Below, piece by piece: positions 43,445 through 52,362 of a stretch of DNA of 64,000 nt. The stretch lies in assembly GCF_023008405.1 (NCBI RefSeq), contig NZ_CP095376.1, forward strand, positions 8,722,501 to 8,786,500. Direction: 5' to 3'. Within the stretch, counting starts at the first letter, position 1. Each line of letters opens with the position of its first letter. Origin of the DNA: Amycolatopsis sp. FBCC-B4732 (GTDB taxonomy: Bacteria > Actinomycetota > Actinomycetes > Mycobacteriales > Pseudonocardiaceae). Below the pieces are notes generated by a model that searched no databases, was not told where the DNA came from, and was given only the letters and a program-made list of their open reading frames with translations. Made by a program: the position numbers and the translations under genes.

Positions 43445-44374
43445 TCAGCTGGCGCGCACGCGCACCATGTCGAGCGCCTTGCGAACGTGTCCGCCCGCGG
43501 TGTGCAGCGCCTTGGCTGCGCTCGTGACGTCGGTGCCCGAAAGCAGGTGCACCAGCGCCACCTTGAGGTCGCCCCCGGCCTCGGTGAGCGCGTCCGAGCA
43601 GTCCGCCATCGTCATGCCGGTGGCTTCCTGCAGGATCCGGATGGTCCGGCCGCGCAGCTTCGCGTTCGTCGCCCGCATGCTGACCATCAGGTTGGAGTAG
43701 GTCCGGCCCAGCTTGATCATCGTCGCCGTCGAGAACGAGGTGAGGATCATCTTCTGCGCCGTGCCCGCCTTCATCCGGGTCGACCCGGCGATCGCCTCCG
43801 GACCGGTGTCGACGGCGATGAGCACGTCGACGCCCGCCGGCTTGGCGGCCCTCGCGTTGCCCGACACCAGGCCGGTGTGCGCGCCCTGGCGCTGGGCCGC
43901 GAGCAGCGCACCCAAGACGTACGGCGTCCTGCCCGACGCCGTCAGCCCCAGCACGAAGTCGCCCGGCTGGACCATGGCGGCCATCTCGGCCGCGCCGGCC
44001 CCGTCGTCGTCCTCCGCGTTTTCGACGGCCTGGCGCAGCGCGCGCTCGCCACCGGCGTGGTGCGCGATGAACCAGTCGGCCGGCACGTTGAACGTCGGCA
44101 CCAGCTCGGCCGCGTCCAGCGTGGCCAGGCGTCCGGACGTTCCCGCACCGACGTAGTGCACCCGGCCACCGGCCCGCAGGGCGTCGACCGCGTAGTCCAC
44201 CGCACGGGCCACCTGCGGCAGCACCTCGGCCACGGCGCCGGCGACCGTGCGGTCCTCGGCGTTGATCGCACCCAGGATCCCCGCGGTGGACATCAGGTCG
44301 ATGTCCGTGGTGCGGGGATTGCGGGTCTCGGTCGGCGAATCGACGTGCACCGCCTGCACGGGGACGGTCATCAT
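43445..44374 (-). CDS. murQ: N-acetylmuramic acid 6-phosphate etherase
   Basis: About 309 residues. ATG 44374 (MMTVPV) is used; ATG 44371 and GTG 44383 are also possible, the latter with GGAG 5 bases ahead. DSPTETRNPRTTDIDLMST is the family N-terminus; the SIS domain has YVGAGTSGRLATLDAAEL and LGLTASGRTPYVLGAL, with the catalytic Glu region in DTGPEAIAGSTRMKAGTAQK. It cleaves the lactyl ether of MurNAc-6-P to give GlcNAc-6-P and lactate. It is the last gene of the muropeptide recycling cluster. Confidence 0.94.
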   Translation of the reverse strand: MMTVPVQAVHVDSPTETRNPRTTDIDLMSTAGILGAINAEDRTVAGAVAEVLPQVARAVDYAVDALRAGGRVHYVGAGTSGRLATLDAAELVPTFNVPADWFIAHHAGGERALRQAVENAEDDDGAGAAEMAAMVQPGDFVLGLTASGRTPYVLGALLAAQRQGAHTGLVSGNARAAKPAGVDVLIAVDTGPEAIAGSTRMKAGTAQKMILTSFSTATMIKLGRTYSNLMVSMRATNAKLRGRTIRILQEATGMTMADCSDALTEAGGDLKVALVHLLSGTDVTSAAKALHTAGGHVRKALDMVRVRAS

Positions 44375-44397
44375 GCGCCTCACATTTTCTCCGGTCA

Positions 44398-45399
44398 CTA
44401 CTTGCCGGTTTCCCGCGGACGGCGACGACCGTCCGGCCTGACCCCCAGGCGGTGCGAGCCGACCGCGTCCCTGGTGGCGTCCAGGGCGTTGACCGACGCG
44501 TCCATGTGCCGCTGCGCGACGCCGATGAACAGGCAGTCGATGACGGTGAGCTGGGCGATGCGGCTCGCCGTCGCCCCCGAACGGAACGTGGTTTCCCGTG
44601 CCGCGGTCGTCAAAACGTAGTCGGCGACCTCGGTGATCGGGGACCGCGGGAAGTTCGTCACGGCGATGGTGATCGCGCCGTGCTCCCGGGCCACCCGCAG
44701 CGCCTCGACGGTGTCGGTGGTCGCGCCGGTGTGCGAGACGCCGATCGCGACGTCGCCCGGGCTCAGCACCGCGGCCGAGGTCAGCATGATGTGCGTGTCC
44801 GACCACGCGAAGCACACGCGGCCGATGCGGTGCAGCTTCTGCTGCAGGTCCGCGGCGACGAAGGCGCTGGCGCCCACGCCGTAGACGTCCGCGCGGCCGG
44901 CGCTCGCGACGACCTCGATCACGCGCTCCAGCGTGGCGACGTCGAGCTGGTCGGCCGTCTCTTCGACCGCGCGTGCGTCGGCGAAGCTGACCTTGCCGAT
45001 CACGGCGGCCAGGTCGTCCTCCGGGCCGATCTCGCCGCCGAGGTTGCGCGTGGTGCGCGCCTCGGTGCGGGCGGTGTCCGCGGCCAGCGCGATGCGCAGC
45101 TGCGGGTACCCGCCGACGCCGACGGCCTTGCAGAAGCGCGTCACCGTCGTCTCACTCGTGTTGGCGGCCAGGGCCACCTCGGTGATGCTGCGTCTCGCGA
45201 CGTGCGCGGGATCCTCCAGCACGACCTTCGCCACGCGCTGCTCGGCGCGGGCCAGGCCAGGGAGCAACGACCGGATGCGCACCAGCGGGCTGGAGTCCGC
45301 GTCCCGTGCGGCCATCTGGACCGATACGGGCTCGGACGGTGCCGTGCCGACTACGGATTCGGTATCATTCACCGTCGGAAAGTTACTAACCGTTGGCAT
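44398..45399 (-). CDS. murR: RpiR-family regulator MurR
   Basis: About 333 residues from ATG 45399; GTG 45372 is an alternative. The N-terminal RpiR HTH has RSITEVALAANTSETTVTRFCKAVG, and the C-terminal SIS domain has VYGVGASAFVAADLQQKL and IGVSHTGATTDTVEAL. MurR proteins sense MurNAc-6-P and repress the recycling genes. It is 23 bases upstream of murQ, the usual pair. The 210-base AT-richer upstream region probably holds its operator. Confidence 0.87.
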   Translation of the reverse strand: MPTVSNFPTVNDTESVVGTAPSEPVSVQMAARDADSSPLVRIRSLLPGLARAEQRVAKVVLEDPAHVARRSITEVALAANTSETTVTRFCKAVGVGGYPQLRIALAADTARTEARTTRNLGGEIGPEDDLAAVIGKVSFADARAVEETADQLDVATLERVIEVVASAGRADVYGVGASAFVAADLQQKLHRIGRVCFAWSDTHIMLTSAAVLSPGDVAIGVSHTGATTDTVEALRVAREHGAITIAVTNFPRSPITEVADYVLTTAARETTFRSGATASRIAQLTVIDCLFIGVAQRHMDASVNALDATRDAVGSHRLGVRPDGRRRPRETGK

Positions 45400-45610
45400 C
45401 TGCGACAAGGCTACCCACACCCTTCAGTCCTACCGCAACCCATCCGTGTCTGCGGATCTGGATTTGCGATTAATCACTGACCAGAAAGTCGCCAACCAGG
45501 TCGGTCTTGTTAACGAGGTCAAGCTAACGACTTGGCAACTTAGTGTCGCGGTGCAAGCGGCAAGCGGACGGTAAACTCGGGTCGATGGTCGACGTTCGGC
45601 GACAGCTCGC

Positions 45611-47377
45611 TCACCGAGCGCTCAACTGCCAACCCTCCGCGACGAAAGCGGCCGGGTTTCGTTCACCGTCGAGGAGTGATCGGCCGCTCTCGGTGACTTT
45701 CACACCGTCGACCGAAACTCCGCGTCCCGTGTAGTTCGGGTCGGTGCTGTAACGCCAGCGGAGGCTGATCGAGGCCGCGTGCGGCAACGGCCCGATGACC
45801 TTCCACCAGGCACGGTGGCCGTGTCCGGAGAGCGACGTCACGCTTCCGGAGGGTGCCCCCGGTCCGGATACCGATACGGCGATCGGTTGCCAGTTCACCC
45901 CGTCGGTGCTGGCTTGCAGCTGAAGTGGATCAGTCGGGCCTTCGGTGTCCACGAAAGCGTAGAACGAGACGCGAGCTTGATCGCTCTCCGTAGTAAAAGG
46001 CCGAGTACTCAGCGTGGCAACGCTCGCATTACCCAGCGTGCTCGCCCAGGCGTCCTTCCCGACCGCCGGCCGCACCGCCATGGCCCTGGCCAGCGACGTC
46101 GCCCACACCTGGCGGGCGGTGTTGATCGAGCCCCAGCCGCGGCTCGGGTGCACCCGGTTGGTCAGCAGGATCGCGAAGGAGCGCGACTCCGGGTCGATGA
46201 CCAGCGTCGTCCCGGTGAAGCCGGTGTGGCCCGCGGTGACCGGCGACGCCAGCGCGCCCATGTACCAGGGCTGGTCGAGCTCGAAGCCCAAGCCGTGCGC
46301 GTCGTCCGGGAACTGCTGGTTGTAGTTCGTCAGCATCATCTGCCGCACGGTCTCTTCGCCCAGGATCCGGTGCCCGCGGTAGCTGCCGCCGTTGAGCATC
46401 GTCTGGGCGAGGGTGGCCATGTCGCCGGCGGTGCTGAAGACCCCGGCGTGCCCGGCGACGCCGCCGAGCGACCACGCGTTTTCGTCGTGCACGCTGCCGC
46501 GCACCATCCCGCGCGGCGGGTTCGCCTCGAACTCCGTCGCGGCGATCCGGTTCAGCTTCGACGCGGGCGGGTTGTACCCGGTGTCGACCATCCCGAGCGG
46601 CGCGGTGATCCGGTCGTGGACGACCTTGTCGAGGGTCTGCCCGGTCAGCTTCTCGACGATGAAGCCGAGCGTGAGCAGGTTGATGTCGGAGTAGAGGTAC
46701 GTCGTGCCCGGCTTGTTCTTCAGCGGGCTGTCGAGCACGGCCTGGCGGCGCGACGGGATGTCCGGGTAGCCGGCCCAGAGCGAGGGGATCGGGTCGGCGT
46801 CGAACCCGGAGACGTGCGTGAGCAGCATCTTGACCGTGATGGCCGCTTTGTCGCCGGTGGCGAACTCGGGGAAGAAGCGGGACACCGGGGTGTCGATGGT
46901 CAGCTGCCCGCGCTCGACGAGCTGCAGGACGGCGATCGACGTGAACAGCTTCGAAATCGAAGCCATGTCGAAGATCGTGTCGTTCTTCATGGGGACCTGC
47001 TGGTCGGCGGGCAGTTCGGTGCCCGCGGCGTCGGCGTACCGCAGCGCGCCGCCGACCGCGTACCGGTCGACGATGACGCCGTCGTGCGCCAGCAGGCCCA
47101 CCGCGCCGGAGAAGTGCGGGTGCCCGGTGGCGTCCGGCTTGGTCCAGCTCGCCAGGAAGTCCTCGGCCGCCTTCATCGGCGCCGGGTCGAGGCCCACTTG
47201 CTGCGGGGGTCCGGCGCGCAGGGTCGTCCACGCCGGGGCGAACCCCTGCTGCGGCCGGTCGAAACGGCCGGCGTCGTGGTGTCCCGTGATGGCGCTGGCT
47301 CCCGAATCCGACACGGTCAACGTAGTCAGCGCGACCAGCACTCCGGCGGCCGCGGCGAGGACCTTCCTAGCACGCAC
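45611..47377 (-). CDS. Secreted serine beta-lactamase-fold hydrolase, AmiE/PBP4b-like
   Basis: 588 residues from GTG 47377. A signal peptide (KVLAAAAGVLVALTTLTVSDSGASA) is followed by a serine beta-lactamase-like domain with the SISK nucleophile (DMASISKLFTSIA), the YSDIN tyrosine motif and HTGFTGT. The last 140 or so residues form a beta-rich domain. In Bacillus the murQ-murR cluster contains AmiE of this same fold, a MurNAc-L-Ala amidase, so muropeptide amidase is the best guess; an esterase or carboxypeptidase cannot be excluded. Confidence 0.78.
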   Translation of the reverse strand: MRARKVLAAAAGVLVALTTLTVSDSGASAITGHHDAGRFDRPQQGFAPAWTTLRAGPPQQVGLDPAPMKAAEDFLASWTKPDATGHPHFSGAVGLLAHDGVIVDRYAVGGALRYADAAGTELPADQQVPMKNDTIFDMASISKLFTSIAVLQLVERGQLTIDTPVSRFFPEFATGDKAAITVKMLLTHVSGFDADPIPSLWAGYPDIPSRRQAVLDSPLKNKPGTTYLYSDINLLTLGFIVEKLTGQTLDKVVHDRITAPLGMVDTGYNPPASKLNRIAATEFEANPPRGMVRGSVHDENAWSLGGVAGHAGVFSTAGDMATLAQTMLNGGSYRGHRILGEETVRQMMLTNYNQQFPDDAHGLGFELDQPWYMGALASPVTAGHTGFTGTTLVIDPESRSFAILLTNRVHPSRGWGSINTARQVWATSLARAMAVRPAVGKDAWASTLGNASVATLSTRPFTTESDQARVSFYAFVDTEGPTDPLQLQASTDGVNWQPIAVSVSGPGAPSGSVTSLSGHGHRAWWKVIGPLPHAASISLRWRYSTDPNYTGRGVSVDGVKVTESGRSLLDGERNPAAFVAEGWQLSAR

Positions 47378-47388
47378 GAGCTTCCCCC

Positions 47389-48666
47389 TCAGCGGTAGAG
47401 CAGGTAGTGGCGACGTCTGCGGTCGAACTCGGCGAGCTCGGCCCGCCAGGCCCCGGTGACCTCGTCGACGCCCGCCCCGGCGTCGACCATGGTGCGCAGC
47501 CGGTCGGAGCCGGAGAGCTTGTCGATGTAGTTGTCCGGGCGCCACGCGAAGACGCCCGGGTGCAGCGCCTTCGCCGTGACGAGCATGGCGACCGCGGTCC
47601 GGATCGCGTCGAAGGCCCGCGGGTCGCTCACGCTCAGCTGCACGCCACCGCAGGTCTGGTTGACGAACTTGCTGAACGTCGGCACGAAGTAGACCTCGCG
47701 GAACTTCGCGCCCGGCAGCGCGAGGTCCTCGAGCTTCTCCCGCCAGCGCCAGTCGAGCCCGGGCGCGCCGATGATCTCGAACGGCCGGGTCGTCCCGCGG
47801 CCTTCGGAGAACACGGTGCCCTCGAACATCCCGGTGCCCGGGTAGACGAGCGCGGTGTCCGGGGTCGGCATGTTCGGGCTCGGCAGCACCCAGTTCAGCC
47901 CGGTCTGCGCGAAGAGCGTGTCGCGCTGCCAGCCGCGGACCTGGACGACTTCGAGGCGATCCAGCTGCACGCCGTCGCCGGGCAGGAACTCCTCGGCGAA
48001 GTAGCGCGCCAGCTCGCCGGCGGTCATGCCGTGCTGCTGGACGATCGGCTTCTTGCCGATCCCCGAGGAGAACTTCGGGTCGAGCAGCGGGCCGGCCGCC
48101 CGGCCGCCGATCGGGTTCGGCCGGTCGAGCACGACGAAAGCGGCCTTGACCTGCGCCGCGGCCACCATCGCCGTGTAGAGCGACCAGATGTAGGTGTAGA
48201 AGCGCGCGCCCACGTCGGCGATGTCGAACACGACGGTGTCGACGCCCGCCTTGGTGAACAGCGAAGCGAGCTTCGTCGCGTCGACGCCGTACGCGTCGTA
48301 CACCGGGACACCCGTGCGGGGATCGGTGTAGTCGCCTTCGGAGCCGCCGGCCTGCGCGCTGCCGCGGAAGCCGTGCTCGGGCCCGAAGGCCGCGACCGGC
48401 TTGACGCCGGCCGCGACCATCGAGTCGACGATGTGGTCGCCGTTGAGCAGCACGCCGGTGGGGTTCGACAGCACCCCGAGCTTGCGGCCCTTGAGCGGCC
48501 GCCAGCCCTGCGCGGCCAGCTGCTCCGCACCGGTGAGCACCCGTCCGTGGTTCTGTTCGGCCTGCGCCGGCTGCTCCGGCTGGGCACCCGCGACGGCCGA
48601 GCCGCCCGCCAGGACCGGGACGGCGGCCGCGCTCGCGCCCAGGAAGTGGCGCCGGTTGAGCGTCAC
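47389..48666 (-). CDS. namZ: DUF1343 exo-beta-N-acetylmuramidase, NamZ-like, Tat-exported
   Basis: 425 residues from GTG 48666, which overlaps the GH3 stop (GTGA). The N-terminus LNRRHFLGASAAAVPVLAGG is a twin-arginine signal. The DUF1343 domain has LGVLSNPTGV, FGPEHGFRGSAQAG, FDIADVGARFYTYIWSLY, LDRPNPIGG and SEGRGTTRPFEIIGAP. B. subtilis NamZ (YbbC) of this family removes terminal MurNAc from peptidoglycan chains, and the neighbouring nagZ and murQ genes are the same as here. Function is inferred from family plus cluster. Confidence 0.87.
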   Translation of the reverse strand: MTLNRRHFLGASAAAVPVLAGGSAVAGAQPEQPAQAEQNHGRVLTGAEQLAAQGWRPLKGRKLGVLSNPTGVLLNGDHIVDSMVAAGVKPVAAFGPEHGFRGSAQAGGSEGDYTDPRTGVPVYDAYGVDATKLASLFTKAGVDTVVFDIADVGARFYTYIWSLYTAMVAAAQVKAAFVVLDRPNPIGGRAAGPLLDPKFSSGIGKKPIVQQHGMTAGELARYFAEEFLPGDGVQLDRLEVVQVRGWQRDTLFAQTGLNWVLPSPNMPTPDTALVYPGTGMFEGTVFSEGRGTTRPFEIIGAPGLDWRWREKLEDLALPGAKFREVYFVPTFSKFVNQTCGGVQLSVSDPRAFDAIRTAVAMLVTAKALHPGVFAWRPDNYIDKLSGSDRLRTMVDAGAGVDEVTGAWRAELAEFDRRRRHYLLYR

Positions 48667-50453
48667 CAGGTCAGCCCGTGGCCGAACGGGTACTTGACCG
48701 TGGTCAGGTCGGCGCCCGCCGGAATGTCGACCGGCAGCTTCCCGACCGGCTTCGTCTCGCCGAGCACCACCTTGGCCAGTGCTTCGAGGGTCGGCGTGAT
48801 GTAGCCGTAGGTGGCCAGCCACGTCTTGACGGTGCTCGGGTAGCCGGCGTCGTACGGAATCTGCGCGGCGACCGCGACGACCGGTTTCCCGGTGGCCTGG
48901 AGGGCGTCGAGCAGCTTGGTCTGCAGCGGGAAGGTGGCGATGTTGTTGGTCAGCACGACGACCAGGTCGGTGTTCTTGGCGTTCGCGACGGCCTGCGCGA
49001 TCTGCGCGTCCGTCGGGGCCTGGCCGGTCTGGTAGGCGGTCGCGGCCGTGCCGTGCGCGGTCAGCTTCTGGGCGAGGGTCGCGGTGGTCGAGACACCCCA
49101 GCCGGTGACGAGCGCGGTCGCGGGCTTCTGCTTGAGCGGCAGCACCCCGGCGTCGTTCGCTACGGCCGTGATGCCGCGGTCGGCGATGTCCTGCGCGGTG
49201 GCGAGGCTCGCCGGGATGCCCACGGTCTTCATGACGCGGTTCGTGTCGACGAACGGCGAGAACAGGATGCCGCGCTTGAACTTCAGCTTCAGCACGCGCA
49301 GCACGCTCTGGTCGATCCGCTGCATCGGGATGTCGCCGGTCTTCACGGCGGTGAGCACCGAGTTGATGGCGAGGTCGAGGTGCACCGGCATGAGCAGCTG
49401 GTCGATGCCGGCCTTCAGCGCGAGCACCGGGATCTCGGCGTCGCTGTGCAGCTGGCGCACGCCCTGCATCTCGAGGGCGTCGGTGACGACGACCCCGTTG
49501 TACCCGAGCTCGTTGCGCAGCTTGCCGGTGATGATCGGCTTCGACAGCGTCGCGGGTTCGAGCGACGGGTCGAGGCTGGGAAACTGGATGTGCGCGCTCA
49601 TGATCGAGTCGACACCGGCCGCGATGGCGGCCTTGAACGGCGGCACGTCGGTGGCCCGCCACTGCGCCTCGGTGCTGTCGATCCGCGGCAGCCCGGTGTG
49701 GCTGTCGGTCGGCGCGGCGCCGTGCCCGGGGAAGTGCTTGCTGGTCGCGGCCACGGACTTCTGGAAGCCCTTGAGCTCGGCGGTGACGAAGTCACTGGCC
49801 AGCCCGGGCTGCCCGGCGAAGGACCGCACGCCGATGACCGGGTTGGCGGGGTTCGAGTTGACGTCCGAATCGGGTGCGAAGTCCTGGTTGATCCCGACGG
49901 CCCGCAGTTCCTGGCCGAGGATGGTGGCGGCCTTGGTGGCCCGCCCGGTGTCCCGCCCGGCGGAGATGGCCATGGCGTTCGGGAACTCGGTGGCCGGCGC
50001 CCCCATCCGCGTGACGGTGCCACCCTCCTGGTCGGCGGCGACCTGCAACGGGATGTGCGCCCCGCTGGTGATGGCGGCCTTCTGCAGCCCGTTGGACAGC
50101 TTGGCGACCTGGACCGGGTCGTCGAAGTTGTCGCGCGTGTCGTTGTTGAAGTAGATGACACCGCCCAGGTGGTACTTCCGGACCACCTGCGCCGGGGTGT
50201 CCACGCCGAAGTCGGTCTGGTTCTTCGGGTTCACCTCGTCGGCCGTCTTGCCGTTCACCCAGGTGATGAACAGCTGCCCGACCTTTTCTTCCAGCGTCAG
50301 CCCCCGCAGCGCCTGCGTGGCGGCGGCCTCGGCCTGGGCGTCCACGCTCATCCGCGGCGCGCTCGCCGCGGTCGCGACACCCACACCGGTGAACGCGAGC
50401 ACCCCCGCGACGGGCAGGGCGAGCGCATGGAACCTCCGATTTCGGGTCGTCAC
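48663..50453 (-). CDS. nagZ: Secreted GH3 beta-N-acetylglucosaminidase, NagZ-like
   Basis: 596 residues from GTG 50453. A signal peptide (FHALALPVAGVLAFTGVGVATAASA) leads to a GH3 domain with ADQEGGTVTRMG, the NagZ His/Asp loop SKHFPGHGAAPTDSHTG and nucleophile loop VVVTDALEMQGV. An additional C-terminal GH3 domain (about 420-596) is present, as in Bacillus NagZ (YbbD). It releases GlcNAc from muropeptides or chain ends so NamZ can act on the exposed MurNAc. It is first in the cluster. Confidence 0.9.
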   Translation of the reverse strand: MTTRNRRFHALALPVAGVLAFTGVGVATAASAPRMSVDAQAEAAATQALRGLTLEEKVGQLFITWVNGKTADEVNPKNQTDFGVDTPAQVVRKYHLGGVIYFNNDTRDNFDDPVQVAKLSNGLQKAAITSGAHIPLQVAADQEGGTVTRMGAPATEFPNAMAISAGRDTGRATKAATILGQELRAVGINQDFAPDSDVNSNPANPVIGVRSFAGQPGLASDFVTAELKGFQKSVAATSKHFPGHGAAPTDSHTGLPRIDSTEAQWRATDVPPFKAAIAAGVDSIMSAHIQFPSLDPSLEPATLSKPIITGKLRNELGYNGVVVTDALEMQGVRQLHSDAEIPVLALKAGIDQLLMPVHLDLAINSVLTAVKTGDIPMQRIDQSVLRVLKLKFKRGILFSPFVDTNRVMKTVGIPASLATAQDIADRGITAVANDAGVLPLKQKPATALVTGWGVSTTATLAQKLTAHGTAATAYQTGQAPTDAQIAQAVANAKNTDLVVVLTNNIATFPLQTKLLDALQATGKPVVAVAAQIPYDAGYPSTVKTWLATYGYITPTLEALAKVVLGETKPVGKLPVDIPAGADLTTVKYPFGHGLTW

Positions 50454-50679
50454 GACCAGCCTCCCAGAAAGTTGCGGACGCCCGGCGGACGTGAGAAGTC
50501 CACTCGGAGGCGCCAGTATCGGGAAGCTACTCACCGAATCCGGTGATGTCCATCGACCGACCGCACCAACGGACCGTTCGTACCCGGATCGGTAGGAAAG
50601 TCGCCGTTCGCAACGTGCACAGAGGTCCGAACGGGTGGCGTGGCCCGGGCTCGCGTGCCGCGCACGCACCCAACTCGCC

Positions 50680-50929
50680 AAATAGACGAGGCGGCGCCCG
50701 TGGCCAAGGGCCACGGGCGCCGCCTGCAAGCGCGAACTTCTCGGGCGACCAAGCGTGCAACTCTGGTCGTACCTACATGGACTCGGCGTGTGGCGTCCCA
50801 CTACGCAGTCCCTAGACGACGAGCCTCCCGCGGCGCGCTGCGCGTGGGTACCCGGAGTCCGCGCACGGAGGTTTGCCGGGGTGGAACAGGCTTCTCTTCT
50901 ACCTGTTCCCTGGCCGACCGAACGTCCGC
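50680..50929 (-). ncRNA. Candidate Ms1-type RNA (RNA polymerase-binding), by synteny and structure
   Basis: The 640 bases between the nagZ start and the HAD gene's stop have no gene. On the minus strand there is a full transcription unit of about 250 nt: promoter TTGAAG-17-TAGAAA, then GGGAACAGG/CCTGTTCC pairing around 50881-50912 with a purine-rich loop, partly complementary 5' and 3' regions, and a 16-bp terminator stem ending near 50680. In M. tuberculosis the Ms1 homolog MTS2823 lies directly downstream of the Rv3661 HAD gene on its strand; this is the same place and strand. Identity needs a covariance search. Confidence 0.6.
50690..50724 (-). terminator. Terminator of the candidate Ms1-type RNA
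   Basis: GGCGGCGCCCGTGGCC (50690-50705) pairs perfectly with GGCCACGGGCGCCGCC (50709-50724) over a 3-base loop. On the minus strand it is followed by CTCGTCTATTTGG. Confidence 0.7.
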
Positions 50930-50935
50930 ACCTAC

Positions 50936-50964
50936 TTTCTACGCCGTGAGCCCGGTCACTTCAA
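50936..50964 (-). promoter_or_regulatory. Sigma-A-type promoter of the candidate Ms1-type RNA
   Basis: On the minus strand, TTGAAG (50964-50959) and TAGAAA (50941-50936) are separated by exactly 17 bases. The start site would fall near 50929. Confidence 0.55.
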
Positions 50965-51092
50965 GTGCGCGGATGGGTGCACCGGTACAGAGGCTGGATC
51001 GGGTGACACAGGCACCCAGCGCGACGGACAATTCGGGGCTGGGCCAAGCAAAGTGGCGGCCGTACGGCCGTGTGGGTGGCGAGGCCCGCCGG

Positions 51093-51923
51093 CTACCGGG
51101 ACCGACGGCGACGGCTGAGGCCGTACCAGGTCGCTCCGGCGGCCACCGCGCCGACGCCGAGGGCCACGATCCCCGCCGATCGGGTGGGGATCCGGGTGCG
51201 CAGCGACATCGGCCGGTCGAACGCCAGGATCGGCCAGCCGCGGTCGAGCGCCTCGCGCCGCAGGAGCTTGTCCGGGTTGACCGCGTGCGGGTGCCCGACC
51301 ACCTCGAGCAGCGGGATGTCGGTGCTCGAGTCGGTGTAGGCGAAGCACTCGGCGAGGTCGTAGCCGTGCGTCGCGGCGAGCTGCTTCGCCGCGACGGCCT
51401 TGTTCGCCCCGTAGCAGTAGAAGTCGACTTCGCCGGAGTAGCGGCCGTCGACGATCTGCATCCGCGTCGCGACGCTGCGGGTCGCCCCGAGCATTTCGGC
51501 GACGGGCGCGACGACCTCCTCGCCGGTCGCCGAAAGCACGATGACGTCGTGGCCGTCCGCGCGGTGGCGCGCGATCAGTTCCGCCGCTTCCGCGTACACG
51601 AGCGGGTCGACGACGTCGTGCAGGGTTTCGCGGACGATCGACGAAACCTGGGCGACGTCCCAGCCCGCGCACAGCGCGGAAACCTCGGCGCGCAACCTCT
51701 CGGTTTTGTTTTCGTCGGCGCCGGCGAGTGAAAACACAAGCTGCGCGTAGGCGCTTCGCAACGCGGCGCGACGGTTGATCAAACCCTCCCTCAGCAACGG
51801 TTTGCTGAACGCCAGCGCGCTCGACGAAGCGATGATCGTCTTGTCCAGGTCGAAGAACGCGGCCACCGCGTGCTCCGGGCCCGGCTTCCGGGTGCGCGAC
51901 GGCGCACTGCTCGGTTCGGCCAC
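51093..51923 (-). CDS. HAD-superfamily phosphatase with C-terminal membrane helix (Rv3661-like)
   Basis: 276 residues from GTG 51923 (VAEPSSAPSRTRKPG); GTG 51971 would add 16 residues. HAD motif I is FFDLDKTI, motif II VIVLSATGEE, and motif III/IV AYTDSSTDIPLL. The type is the SerB-like HAD-IB group. The C-terminus holds a hydrophobic stretch (SAGIVALGVGAVAAGATWYGL) and a basic end, so it may be membrane-tethered. It lies between the two RNA loci, as Rv3661 does in M. tuberculosis. Confidence 0.85.
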   Translation of the reverse strand: MAEPSSAPSRTRKPGPEHAVAAFFDLDKTIIASSSALAFSKPLLREGLINRRAALRSAYAQLVFSLAGADENKTERLRAEVSALCAGWDVAQVSSIVRETLHDVVDPLVYAEAAELIARHRADGHDVIVLSATGEEVVAPVAEMLGATRSVATRMQIVDGRYSGEVDFYCYGANKAVAAKQLAATHGYDLAECFAYTDSSTDIPLLEVVGHPHAVNPDKLLRREALDRGWPILAFDRPMSLRTRIPTRSAGIVALGVGAVAAGATWYGLSRRRRSR

Positions 51924-52091
51924 GTGCCCAGGATAAGAGCTTGATCGCGGCGCGTCCCGTTGATCCACCACGGACGCGCCGCGCCGCCGGAAATTCCATG
52001 ACAGGAAGGCACTTCCGGCGCGCTGTGCCGTTACCGAACTGTGTGCCTCGTCCGGCGCGCGAACCGGCGCCCGGCGGAGTTACAGTGAGGG

Positions 52092-52192
52092 AGCCCGGTG
52101 TCCAACCGGGCCGGTTCAGTCCGACCCCCCGGGGCTGAACCCACGGCGGCCCTCGTCCCTCCCCCCTGGCGAGGGCCGCCCTCTTACTTTCC
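52092..52192 (+). ncRNA. 6C RNA (actinobacterial C-rich hairpin small RNA)
   Basis: Two stem-loops with at least six C in their loops follow each other: GGTTCAG/CTGAACC (52113-52141) with a CCGACCCCCC loop, and GGCGGCCCTCG/CGAGGGCCGCC (52145-52180) with a TCCCTCCCCCCTGG loop, then CTCTTACTTT. A short hairpin GCCCGG/CCGGGC precedes them. A -10 element TACAGT lies at 52081-52086. The place between the HAD gene and ssd, on the ssd strand, is that of B11/6C RNA in M. tuberculosis. 6C RNA regulates division and replication genes there. Confidence 0.85.
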
Positions 52193-52362
52193 GCTAACCT
52201 CCGCCGATTTTCTTTGGCCCGCGAGGAATCCGCTTTCCGGCCGAGGCGGCTCGTCGGCTGCGGCGGTTCACGCCGCTTTCCACCGCACGTGCGTCACGGG
52301 TGGGCGCGATCCTGCCACGGCTCACCGACAAACCGGTTCGCGAGCGGTTCCCCGGGCGGAAG

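Noticed and set aside
43200..43445. Possible cobalamin riboswitch before the Ni/Co transporter.
   Set aside because: The gap is too short and I see no cobalamin-box-like sequence; only the octamer repeats are present.
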